From the NCBI GenBank assembly GCA_020854235.1, contig JADZFW010000117.1:1-49757 (forward strand): 49,757 nt of DNA, read 5' to 3'. Position 1 is the first letter of the stretch; each line of letters opens with the position of its first letter. Position numbers and translations under genes: made by a program. Shown here piece after piece: positions 9,977 through 18,653 of the stretch. This DNA is from Flavobacteriaceae bacterium. Its GTDB lineage: Bacteria; Bacteroidota; Bacteroidia; Flavobacteriales; Flavobacteriaceae. The notes under the pieces are model-generated. The model saw nothing but the letters and a program-made list of their open reading frames with translations. It ran no database searches and was not told the origin of the DNA.

Positions 9977-9994
9977 TGTTTTGATTTGATTGGA

Positions 9995-10025
9995 CAAATG
10001 TAGTATTAATAATGGTTTGACCAAA
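9995..10025 (-). promoter_or_regulatory. Promoter TTTG-N19-TACATTTG upstream of trp leader peptide
   Basis: Same -33/-7 spacing as the tRNA operon promoter; ~20 nt upstream of leader ATG. Confidence 0.75.
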
Positions 10026-10039
10026 TTTTTCAAAGAAAA

Positions 10040-11065
10040 TTAAGGGGTAACTTGTATTAATTTTATACCATTATTTTCCGGAATGATGCTAAATTGCTGT
10101 AATTGAGCAGGGATTAAAATGGTTTCACCCATTTGAATTGAAACTTCATGTTTATTTGAAACTATTCTCCCACTTCCTTCAACACCTATATATATAACAA
10201 AGGTGTCTGTAAATTTATGATCAAAATGCATGGATTGATTTAAATTTAAAAAATGAGTCGAAAAATAGGTTCCTTCAATCAATGTATTTTCTTTATTTTT
10301 AATATCATGGTAGGAAGTCTTAAATGATTGAGGAGTAGTAAAATCTATGGCATCTAATGCTAAATTAGTATGTAATTCACGAGAATTTCCTTGATCATCC
10401 AATCTATTCCAATCAAATAATCGGTAAGTAATATCACTACTTTGTTGAATTTCGGCTAATATTATACCACCACCTATCGCATGTACTCTACCTGCGGGAA
10501 TGTGAAATACATCTCCTTTTTGAACTTTTTCAAAATGCAAAATGCTTTCCAAAGTATCTTCTTTCAAATGTTTGGAATATGAAACTTTATCCAATTTCTG
10601 ATTAAATCCAAACATCAATCGGCTGTCTTTTGCAGCTTCCATGATGTACCACATTTCTTCTTTACCCAAAGAATGATGTCTTTGCATGGCCAATTCATCA
10701 TTGGGATGTAATTGGATACTCAAATCGGAATGCGCATCGAGGAATTTGATGAGCAATGGAAATTCTTTACCATATCTATCCAAAACGGATTGACCTAACA
10801 ATTCCAATGGAAAGCGATTGATTAAATCTCTTAAATTCAAATCTTTTAAATCACCATTAGCAACCGCAGATACACTACCTTCAACAGCGGATATTTCCCA
10901 ACTTTCACCAACTGGTTGTTCAGATTTTTCCTTATGTAGCAAGCTATTTAATTTGAAACCACCCCAAAGTCTTTCCTTGAGAATGGGATAAAATTTTAAT
11001 GGATAATCAATTTTCAAATTAGATATTTTAAAAAAATTATGCCTTTGTATCTTCAAAAGCAGCAA
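10040..11065 (-). CDS. manA: Mannose-6-phosphate isomerase, class I
   Basis: KFYPILKERLWGGFKL, IQLHPND, GKEEMWYI, PAGRVHAIGGG motifs. N-terminal start may be further downstream. Confidence 0.92.
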   Translation of the reverse strand: MLLLKIQRHNFFKISNLKIDYPLKFYPILKERLWGGFKLNSLLHKEKSEQPVGESWEISAVEGSVSAVANGDLKDLNLRDLINRFPLELLGQSVLDRYGKEFPLLIKFLDAHSDLSIQLHPNDELAMQRHHSLGKEEMWYIMEAAKDSRLMFGFNQKLDKVSYSKHLKEDTLESILHFEKVQKGDVFHIPAGRVHAIGGGIILAEIQQSSDITYRLFDWNRLDDQGNSRELHTNLALDAIDFTTPQSFKTSYHDIKNKENTLIEGTYFSTHFLNLNQSMHFDHKFTDTFVIYIGVEGSGRIVSNKHEVSIQMGETILIPAQLQQFSIIPENNGIKLIQVTP

Positions 11066-11173
11066 GCAAAAATACTATTCTTATTTACTTCCTAAAAGTA
11101 TTGAGTCAAAAACTTTCAGTTCCTGATAGAAACTTGTAAATTTGTAGCTCTAATCTTTTAAAGAACAAATTCG

Positions 11174-12178
11174 ATGGAAAAATTTATTCAAAATCTCCCC
11201 AAAGCAGAACTGCATTTACATATAGAAGGCACTTTTGAACCTGAGCTCTTATTTGAAATTGCTCAACGCAATAAAATTTCAATTCCCTACAAAACTGTTG
11301 AAGAATTGAGAAAAGCCTACCAATTTGACTGTTTGCAAGATTTTTTGGACATTTATTATCAAGGTGCCAGTGCTTTGCAAACTGAACAAGATTTTTACGA
11401 TTTGACCTTTGCCTATTTACAAAAATGCCATATTCAAAATGTACGTCATACCGAAATCATGTTTGATCCACAAACGCATACCGATAGAGGAATAGCATTT
11501 GAAACAGTTATCAACGGAATTTCCAGAGCTTGTGAGGATGCTCAAAAACAATTTGGAATTACTTCTTTTTTAATCATGAGCTATTTGAGACATTTGAGTG
11601 AAGAAGACTGCTTCAAAACATTAGAACAATCTATTCCATATAAACATAAAATAAAAGCCGTTGGTTTGGATTCATCTGAAAAAGGAAATCCGCCTAGTAA
11701 ATTCCAACGGGTTTTTGAAGCATCTGCAAAAGAAGGTTACATTCCATTGGCACACGCCGGAGAAGAAGGCCCTGCTGAGTATGTATGGGAAGCTTTGGAT
11801 TTATTGAAAATCAAACGCATTGACCACGGCAATAATGCATTACAAGATGCTGAATTGGTGAAAGAAATCATCAAAAGAGATATGGCATTGACTGTATGTC
11901 CATTATCAAATAAAGCACTCAAAGTACAACCCGATTTGACCCAACATCCACTGAAAAAAATGATGGATTTGGGATTGAAAGTAACTGTGAATTCTGATGA
12001 TCCTGCCTATTTTGGTGGACAAGTCAATAAAAATTACGAGGAAATTCAAAATGCTTTACAACTTACTAAAGCTGACTTGTATCAAATTGCTAGAAATTCA
12101 TTTGAATACTCACTTTTAGATTCTGATACTAAAAATCAATATATTAGCGAATTAGACCAGTATTATAAAATGAATTAA
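11174..12178 (+). CDS. add: Adenosine deaminase
   Basis: PKAELHLHIEGTF, HAGEE, RIDHG, TVNSDDPAYF motifs. Confidence 0.96.
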   Translation: MEKFIQNLPKAELHLHIEGTFEPELLFEIAQRNKISIPYKTVEELRKAYQFDCLQDFLDIYYQGASALQTEQDFYDLTFAYLQKCHIQNVRHTEIMFDPQTHTDRGIAFETVINGISRACEDAQKQFGITSFLIMSYLRHLSEEDCFKTLEQSIPYKHKIKAVGLDSSEKGNPPSKFQRVFEASAKEGYIPLAHAGEEGPAEYVWEALDLLKIKRIDHGNNALQDAELVKEIIKRDMALTVCPLSNKALKVQPDLTQHPLKKMMDLGLKVTVNSDDPAYFGGQVNKNYEEIQNALQLTKADLYQIARNSFEYSLLDSDTKNQYISELDQYYKMN

Positions 12179-12190
12179 AATATAAAAAAA

Positions 12191-12213
12191 GGCAGTTTAA
12201 AATTTAAACTGCC
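12191..12213. terminator. Bidirectional terminator between convergent add and DUF4294 gene
   Basis: GGCAGTTTAAAATTTAAACTGCC flanked by A-run/T-run. Confidence 0.85.
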
Positions 12214-12223
12214 TTTTTTTATT

Positions 12224-12952
12224 TTATATCCGTCTCTCAATAGGAACAAAATTACCTTTACTCTTTTTAATCTTTTCAAAATCAAACTTTAAAACTGTAG
12301 GTTTACTTACGAGTGTATTTTCTTCAAAAGCCCTTTCCAATACAAGTTCGGTAAGATAATCTTCGTTATCAGAAGCGGGTTCATATTCATCTTTGAGATT
12401 TTGTTTAAATAAGCGCGCTGTTTTTTGATTCCAAAAAGCACTCCAACCGCTTTTGTATTCTCGAGACAATTCATAAACCGTCATTCCCGTTTGACGATGA
12501 ATCAATTTAATTAAAACTCTGCCTTCGGTAACCGTAAGATCTTTTAGTTGATCCGTAAATTCGCCTTCAAAATATTCCTCCAATCTTTTGAGGTATATTT
12601 TTTTTTGACGCTTGGTTTTGATGTTTTCCAAATTGGCATTGATGACTTCCAACCGTTCCTGAGCTATTATTGCAAAAGGATACGCTTTGTGTACTTTTCT
12701 TCGCAACCAAAAGTAGTAATTGCGATCATCCTGTGTTTTAAAATTCAATTTTTTTAAAAGATGTACTTCATCCAATTCTATTAGCATGGTATCTCCTTCA
12801 AAAACGTAGTAGTCTTTATATATAACGGGTTTGCCCTTATCTTCTGTTTGAATTGTATCCGTTTGTCCCCAAATAAATATTGAATTTGAGAAAGTTATCC
12901 ATATGAATAGGATAAAAAATTTACTTTTTTGAAATTTCGTCAGGTTTTTCAT
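12224..12952 (-). CDS. DUF4294 family protein (secreted)
   Basis: 242 aa, signal peptide, YYFWLRRKVHKAYPFA...RQTGMTVYELSREYKSGWSAFWNQKTARLF typical of the family. Confidence 0.85.
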   Translation of the reverse strand: MKNLTKFQKSKFFILFIWITFSNSIFIWGQTDTIQTEDKGKPVIYKDYYVFEGDTMLIELDEVHLLKKLNFKTQDDRNYYFWLRRKVHKAYPFAIIAQERLEVINANLENIKTKRQKKIYLKRLEEYFEGEFTDQLKDLTVTEGRVLIKLIHRQTGMTVYELSREYKSGWSAFWNQKTARLFKQNLKDEYEPASDNEDYLTELVLERAFEENTLVSKPTVLKFDFEKIKKSKGNFVPIERRI

Positions 12953-13208
12953 TTTTAATTACAAATTTATAAATCCAGGTCAAAGTAAAGGTTGGGATTA
13001 CGTCTATAAAAGGAACCAATTCTTCAACAAAAGTAACCAAACTTCCAATCTTTCCTTCCGTTCCGGGATACATTTTATAGAGTATTATAGCCGAAATTGG
13101 GGCCCAAATAATATCTGAATACTCCCCAAACCAAGGAATAGCATAAGACAACATTCCTATGCCATCAAATAAAAGTCCTTTAATAAAAAGTTTGAATTTT
13201 GATTCCAT
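12921..13208 (-). CDS. Small conserved membrane protein
   Basis: 95 aa hydrophobic ORF overlapping the start of the DUF4294 gene (different frame). Confidence 0.75.
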   Translation of the reverse strand: MESKFKLFIKGLLFDGIGMLSYAIPWFGEYSDIIWAPISAIILYKMYPGTEGKIGSLVTFVEELVPFIDVIPTFTLTWIYKFVIKNEKPDEISKK

Positions 13209-13290
13209 TTAAAATTTCGTTGTAATATTAACTTAAAAATCGTTACTTTATTATCAATTTTTGTACCAAAAAAATCCTTAATTTCGCAAC

Positions 13291-13959
13291 ATGACAAGTA
13301 TAATCAAAGCCATCGACATACACAAATCCTATGGAACTTTGGAAGTTCTCAAAGGAGTTTCTCTCGACATTCAAAAAGGCGAAGTTATTGCTATTGTGGG
13401 ACCTTCGGGTGCAGGTAAAACTACCTTACTTCATATTTTGGGAACCTTAGATAATCCAAATCCTCATTATAAAACCAAAATATTCATCAATCAAAAAGAT
13501 ATTTTGGGCTTAAAATCAAATGAATTGGCTCAATTCAGAAATGAAAATATTGGTTTCATCTTTCAATTTCACCAATTATTACCCGAATTTACAGCTTTAG
13601 AAAATGTTTGTATTCCGGGATATATAGGCGGTAAAAATAGATTAGAAACCGAAAAAAGAGCCGAAGAATTACTTACTTTTTTAGGACTTAAGGATAGAAT
13701 TCATCACAAACCTGCCGAACTTTCAGGTGGAGAACAACAACGCGTGGCAGTAGCCAGAGCCTTGGTAAACAACCCATTAATCGTTTTTGCAGATGAACCA
13801 AGTGGAAATCTTGACACCGATTCGGCTACCCATTTGCATCAACTCTTTTTTGAATTACGAGACAAATTTGGTCAAACTTTCGTCATCGTGACCCATAATC
13901 CTGAACTTGCCAATATGGCAGACAGAAAGATTGAAATGGTAGATGGACGTATTGAATAG
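13291..13959 (+). CDS. lolD: ABC transporter ATP-binding protein, LolD/FtsE-like
   Basis: Walker [13 protein letters not shown], signature [15 protein letters not shown], Walker [12 protein letters not shown]. Confidence 0.88.
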   Translation: MTSIIKAIDIHKSYGTLEVLKGVSLDIQKGEVIAIVGPSGAGKTTLLHILGTLDNPNPHYKTKIFINQKDILGLKSNELAQFRNENIGFIFQFHQLLPEFTALENVCIPGYIGGKNRLETEKRAEELLTFLGLKDRIHHKPAELSGGEQQRVAVARALVNNPLIVFADEPSGNLDTDSATHLHQLFFELRDKFGQTFVIVTHNPELANMADRKIEMVDGRIE

Positions 13960-14023
13960 GGGCGAATTGCATTTGCCCCAACGATTGAAAGGAATATAAC
14001 CTTTTTGCGTACTAATAAAAGGT

Positions 14024-14629
14024 TTGAAACAATCCCATCATCCTATAGTAAATTTGAAAAAAAATGATTGTATACTTTTTACGGATCGTGAATTGGTTGA
14101 AAAATCAATTCAAGACACTTCATTTTTTGCTTGTTTGTATCAACGGTATGAAAACAAATTATTGCGTTATATTCACCACATTTCCAATGTTTCGCAAGAA
14201 GAAGCCTTGGACATATTGCAGGAATCATTTATAAAAATTTGGAAAAATCTAAACGATTTTGACACTGACTTATCCTTTAGTAGCTGGGTATATCGCATTG
14301 TTCATCATCAAACCATTTCGGATTGGAGAAAATCAGTTTCCTATGGCAAAAACAAAACTGTAGATTTTGAAACACATCTGATGCATACTTCAAATGAAGA
14401 ATATACAAGCCTAGTAGATGAAAAAGAAAAAAAAGTGCTCCTTTTAATTAATCAATTACCCGAAAATTATAAAGCTGTTTTAGTACTCAAATATTTTGAG
14501 GAAAAGAACTACGAGGAAATCTCAGATATTTTAAAAATTCCGGAAGGTACTGTGGCCACCTATCTCAATAGAGCTAAGAAATCATTTGAAGCATTAGCCC
14601 AAAAACAACAAATTACTTTTTTCGATTAA
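14024..14629 (+). CDS. ECF-type RNA polymerase sigma factor (TTG start assumed)
   Basis: Sigma70 region 2 (LQESFIKIWKNLNDFD..SFSSWVYRIVHH) and region 4 (YKAVLVLKYFEEKNYEEISDILKIPEGTVATYLNRAKK). Confidence 0.92.
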   Translation: MKQSHHPIVNLKKNDCILFTDRELVEKSIQDTSFFACLYQRYENKLLRYIHHISNVSQEEALDILQESFIKIWKNLNDFDTDLSFSSWVYRIVHHQTISDWRKSVSYGKNKTVDFETHLMHTSNEEYTSLVDEKEKKVLLLINQLPENYKAVLVLKYFEEKNYEEISDILKIPEGTVATYLNRAKKSFEALAQKQQITFFD

Positions 14630-14640
14630 ATCATTTCATT

Positions 14641-15363
14641 ATGGATAATTTTGATAAAATATTAGAAAAAATTGAAACTCAAAATATTGAACCTACTCCA
14701 AGATGGTATTTTCAATTTAAAAATTTAGCATTTTGGAGTGTCTTTTTGGTTTCCATATTTATTGGATCCATAGCATTTTCCATTATCTTATACAGTGTGC
14801 AACAAACTGATTTTGTACTCATAAGTCATCTTAAACACTCTAAAATGGAGAGTTTTTTAGTGCTTCTACCCTATTTTTGGCTAATCTTGCTACTGGTTTT
14901 TTCTTTATTGGCTTTTTTTAGTTTTAAAAATTTCAAAAAAGCTTATAAATACAGTCTTGTCAGTATTTTATCACTAAGTGTCTTTTTGAGTATTATTTTG
15001 GGATGTCTAACTTTTATCAGTGGTGGCGCTCAATTTTTGGAACGAAAATTTGCTGATAAAATTGAAATCTACAATAGCATCGAAGAAAAGAAAATCCAAC
15101 ATTGGATGCAACCCGATAGTGGATTTTTAGCGGGAACAATCCTAGAAGTCAAGATTGACACACTTGTATTGGAAGATTTTAATCAAATCAAATGGCAAAT
15201 CTATTTCAAAGACGTCTTTATTCCTCCGGTGATAGAAATAACCGAAGGCGAGCAAATAAAAATCATGGGTGAAAAGACCAAGGAAGGATATTTTGTGGCT
15301 CGTGAAATAAGACCTTGGAAAGCTTTTGGAAAATCAAACCAACATGGTAGGAAAAATAAATAA
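14641..15363 (+). CDS. Membrane protein co-transcribed with ECF sigma factor (possible anti-sigma/regulatory partner)
   Basis: 240 aa, ~4 TM helices, starts 11 nt after the sigma gene. Confidence 0.75.
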   Translation: MDNFDKILEKIETQNIEPTPRWYFQFKNLAFWSVFLVSIFIGSIAFSIILYSVQQTDFVLISHLKHSKMESFLVLLPYFWLILLLVFSLLAFFSFKNFKKAYKYSLVSILSLSVFLSIILGCLTFISGGAQFLERKFADKIEIYNSIEEKKIQHWMQPDSGFLAGTILEVKIDTLVLEDFNQIKWQIYFKDVFIPPVIEITEGEQIKIMGEKTKEGYFVAREIRPWKAFGKSNQHGRKNK

Positions 15364-15634
15364 TAATCACATGAAACACCCATGATTAAATTTAAAATAC
15401 ACAGGGAAATATCCCGATGGTTTTCGAGAAAGGGTGTTCTAATCGCCTCGCTGCGAAGTTGGTCTAACCGATAAAAAACAACTGCATAAGCAAATCAGTG
15501 AACTCTGATGAAAAATAAAGACAAAGTGAACTAAATATTTAAAACATATGAAAGAAAAACCGAATGTTTACGTACTAAGAGTTGAATGATTTTATTCAAA
15601 CTTTTTTTTAATTTAAAATCTAAATTTTTATATC

Positions 15635-16342
15635 ATGAAAAATATATTTTTTTTCGCCTTTTTATTAACTTCAATAATTTTCCTTTTTAGCGGAAGCCAA
15701 AACATCAACAAACTAGCTCAAAATAAATCAACTAGTAATTTAAATGCCAAAGAAATTGAATTACTAAAACACATGCGTGAAGAAGAAAAACTAGCTCGAG
15801 ATGTGTATCAATATCTGGACAAAAAATATGACTTTTTTGTGTTTAAGAACATTTCAGAAAGCGAACAAAGACACATGGATCGCATGTTGGTTTTATTAAA
15901 TGAAAACCAAATTCCAGATCCTGCATCCGCTGAAAATGGAGTTTTCAACAATCCTGAACTACAAAAATTGTACAACCAATTGATTGCGCAAGGTGATATT
16001 TCACTCACAGAAGCCTTAAAAGCTGGAGCTACTATTGAAGACTTAGATATCAAAGATCTCATAACCTATAAAAATGATACTTCCAACCCTTTACTTTTGG
16101 ATGCATTAGACAATTTGACCTGTGGCTCCAGAAATCATATGAGAGCTTTTGTAGGGCAATTAGAACTTAAAGATGTCACCTATTCACCTCAGTTTATCAG
16201 TGCCGAAGTTTATAAAAGCATTATAGACGGTGACCATGAAAAATGTGGACAAATGGGAAATAATGGTGGTAAAGGCAAGGGGAATCAAGGTAAAAACTGC
16301 CAACAAACCAATTGTCAAAACAAATCCAATTGTAAAAAATAA
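15635..16342 (+). CDS. DUF2202 domain (ferritin-like) exported protein
   Basis: EIELLKHMREEEKLARDVYQYLDKKYDFFVFKNISESEQRHMDRMLVLL; N-terminal hydrophobic signal; Cys/Gly/Lys-rich tail. Confidence 0.9.
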   Translation: MKNIFFFAFLLTSIIFLFSGSQNINKLAQNKSTSNLNAKEIELLKHMREEEKLARDVYQYLDKKYDFFVFKNISESEQRHMDRMLVLLNENQIPDPASAENGVFNNPELQKLYNQLIAQGDISLTEALKAGATIEDLDIKDLITYKNDTSNPLLLDALDNLTCGSRNHMRAFVGQLELKDVTYSPQFISAEVYKSIIDGDHEKCGQMGNNGGKGKGNQGKNCQQTNCQNKSNCKK

Positions 16343-16374
16343 TTTGAATTTGTTGTTTTTTACTTTTAAAACAA

Positions 16375-16400
16375 AGCTGTTCATGAAAATTTGAACAGCT
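16375..16400 (+). terminator. Terminator after DUF2202 gene
   Basis: AGCTGTTCA tgaaaatt TGAACAGCT then TTTTTTT. Confidence 0.8.
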
Positions 16401-16442
16401 TTTTTTATTTTATTATTTAAATCCCTTTATCAATTTCTAAAA

Positions 16443-16460
16443 TCTTTATAAAATCTTTAT
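16443..16460 (+). promoter_or_regulatory. TCTTTAT-N4-TCTTTAT direct repeat (candidate KdpE-like operator 1)
   Basis: TCTTTATAAAATCTTTATA; 11-bp period; followed by TAATTTTG (16472-16479) -7-like element. Confidence 0.6.
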
Positions 16461-16501
16461 AGCATTTCTATTAATTTTGACAACACAAAAAAACAAATGA
16501 T

Positions 16502-17554
16502 ATGCGAAAATACAGCTTGCAAAAACAATTCTTATTCAGCATTGTACTCATTGTGAGTATTTCCATAACATTGTATTATACGGTTGACTATTTACATTAT
16601 AGAACAGTTGCACTGATCTTATTGCTTTGTGTATCGGTTTCAGCCATGTTATTTGACATTTATCCTGTTTTGGTTACCGCATTTTTGAGTGCTTTTATTT
16701 GGAATTTCTTTTTTATTCCACCTACTTTTACTTTACATATTGGTTCACCCGAAGATGCATTGATGTTTTTAATGTATTTTGTGATAGCTTTAATTAATGC
16801 TGTACTGAGTTTTAAAATCAGAGAATATCAAGTGGTTGAGCGGGATCGGATTGAAAAAGAGAATTCTATTAAATTGTACAATTCGCTTCTCAACTCGCTT
16901 TCACACGAGATGCGTACACCTATCGCTACCATTATTGGTTCTGTTGATGTATTGAATGAAAACGAACAAAATATTTCTCCAATTGGAAAAAAAGAATTGT
17001 TACAAGAAATTGAGAAAGCCGGATTGAGACTCAACCGCCAAGTAGATAATATTTTAAATATGAGCAGATTGGAATCGGGAATATTGCAACCACAACTCGA
17101 TTGGTGTGATATTGGAGAAATTACACATCTGGCCATCAAACACAATCATGAGCATCAAAAAAATCACGATATTCAGGTAATCATCCAACCCGAACTACCC
17201 TATTTTAAATTGGACAGATTTTTAATTGAACACATTCTCATTAATTTAATTCATAATGCCTTGGTATACACACCTGATCATACGCAAATCAAAGTAGAAG
17301 TTCAATATCATAAAAAAGTTTTAAAATTGATCATTTCGGATAATGGCAATGGAATACCTGAAAAAAATATTGCGCAAGTTTTCGACAAATTTTATAGGCT
17401 TCCCAATGCTGCAGCTGGTGGCACTGGACTTGGACTTTCCATAGTTAAAGGATTTACAGAAGCCCATCAGGGAAGCATTAATTTGGAAAATATCAAAACG
17501 GGTGGTGCTAAATTTACAGTATCTTTACCTGTCGAAACTTCAGAAATCATATAG
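16502..17554 (+). CDS. KdpD-like sensor histidine kinase, short form (DUF4118 + HisKA + HATPase)
   Basis: IWNFFFIPPTFTLHIGSPEDALMFLMYFVIAL (DUF4118), SLSHEMRTPIATIIGS (H-box), NALVYTP, DNGNGIP, GTGLGLSI. Confidence 0.92.
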   Translation: MRKYSLQKQFLFSIVLIVSISITLYYTVDYLHYRTVALILLLCVSVSAMLFDIYPVLVTAFLSAFIWNFFFIPPTFTLHIGSPEDALMFLMYFVIALINAVLSFKIREYQVVERDRIEKENSIKLYNSLLNSLSHEMRTPIATIIGSVDVLNENEQNISPIGKKELLQEIEKAGLRLNRQVDNILNMSRLESGILQPQLDWCDIGEITHLAIKHNHEHQKNHDIQVIIQPELPYFKLDRFLIEHILINLIHNALVYTPDHTQIKVEVQYHKKVLKLIISDNGNGIPEKNIAQVFDKFYRLPNAAAGGTGLGLSIVKGFTEAHQGSINLENIKTGGAKFTVSLPVETSEII

Positions 17555-17558
17555 CAAA

Positions 17559-18236
17559 ATGAATAAGTTGGATATATTAGTTATTGATGACGAGCCTCAA
17601 ATTCGCAAACTTTTACAAATTAGTTTGGAGAGTTATGATTACAGCGTGCATCAAGCAGCCAATGGAAAAGAAGGTTTAATCATGGCTGCCAATCATCCAC
17701 CTCATTTGATATTGTTGGATATTGGTTTACCCGATAAAAGTGGTCATGAGGTTTTACAGGAATTACGCGAATGGTATAACCAACCCATCTTGATTCTCTC
17801 TGTGCAAAACTCGGAGTACGATATTGTAAAAGCTTTGGACAATGGTGCAACCGACTATATCACCAAACCCTTTAGAACCGGCGAATTAATGGCACGTATC
17901 AGGTCGGCCATTAGATTGAGTCAAAATCAAACCGTTGAAACCATTTTATGTTTGGACGATTTACAAATAGATTTAACAGCACGCACGGTTAAAAAAAATG
18001 GAACTATTGTCAAACTAACGGCAACTGAATACCAACTCATATCACTCTTTGCAAAAAATGAAGGTAAAGTCCTAACCCATCAATTTATACTCAAGGAAAT
18101 TTGGGGAGTCGGATTTCAAACTGAAACGCAATATTTAAGAGTTTTTGTAGGAACACTTCGTAAAAAGATTGAAAACGATTTTCAAAATCCGGTACATATT
18201 ATTACAGAAAGCGGCGTCGGATATCGATTTCAATAA
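17559..18236 (+). CDS. KdpE-like OmpR/PhoB-family response regulator
   Basis: Receiver (IDDEPQIRKLLQISL..LLDIGLPDKSG..TDYITKPF) plus winged-helix; ATG at 17559. Confidence 0.93.
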   Translation: MNKLDILVIDDEPQIRKLLQISLESYDYSVHQAANGKEGLIMAANHPPHLILLDIGLPDKSGHEVLQELREWYNQPILILSVQNSEYDIVKALDNGATDYITKPFRTGELMARIRSAIRLSQNQTVETILCLDDLQIDLTARTVKKNGTIVKLTATEYQLISLFAKNEGKVLTHQFILKEIWGVGFQTETQYLRVFVGTLRKKIENDFQNPVHIITESGVGYRFQ

Positions 18237-18285
18237 TCTTTATTTTTTCTTTATTCCCTAAAAAAAATCTTTACTTTTTCTATAT
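18237..18285 (+). promoter_or_regulatory. Two tandem TCTTTAT-type direct-repeat pairs (candidate KdpE-like operator 2)
   Basis: TCTTTAT 18237-18243, 18248-18254; TCTTTAC 18268-18274 and TCTATAT 18279-18285; each pair 11 bp apart. Confidence 0.6.
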
Positions 18286-18322
18286 AAAATTTGCTTTCTC
18301 TTTGCATTGTAATTTCATTATG

Positions 18323-18652
18323 ATGGAAATAGATTCTAAAACTGCACATTTGATCGTTGAGATTTATCGCAATATTCAATCTGTAAAAGAAGTATTGAAA
18401 ACACCTCCTTTCTCAGATTCGGAATTGTTGTTTCAAAGCGGTCATGTTTTAGATGCTTTGATGAATCAAGCTTTGGCTATGTATTCGAATGATCTCATGT
18501 TGAAAAAAATTACTGCTTTGTCCAAATATGTAAAAGAGTTGAAACATCTCAACAGCATCATTATTTCCAACAACTTTCAAAATACATTAACAGTTCCTCT
18601 GGATAACATTTTTACAGATTTGGAATTGCTAAAAAATCAAATTAAAATTTAA
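18323..18652 (+). CDS. Small alpha-helical protein, paralog A, preceding trkH
   Basis: MEIDSKTAHLIVEIYRNIQSVKEVLKTPPFSDSELLFQSGHVLDALMNQALAMYSNDLMLKKITAL...; clear paralog of 21154..21480; ATG at 18320/18323 favoured over the upstream TTG. Confidence 0.85.
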   Translation: MEIDSKTAHLIVEIYRNIQSVKEVLKTPPFSDSELLFQSGHVLDALMNQALAMYSNDLMLKKITALSKYVKELKHLNSIIISNNFQNTLTVPLDNIFTDLELLKNQIKI

Positions 18653-18653
18653 T

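Noticed and set aside
13959-13979. GGGGCGAATTGCATTTGCCCC hairpin after the LolD-like gene
   Set aside because: Plausible hairpin but without a U-run and with mismatches; not enough to call a terminator or regulator.
15364-15634. Possible structured ncRNA in the spacer before the DUF2202 gene (ACACCC/GGGTGT and other short complementary segments)
   Set aside because: Pairings are short and scattered; no convincing single fold or family could be recognised by eye.
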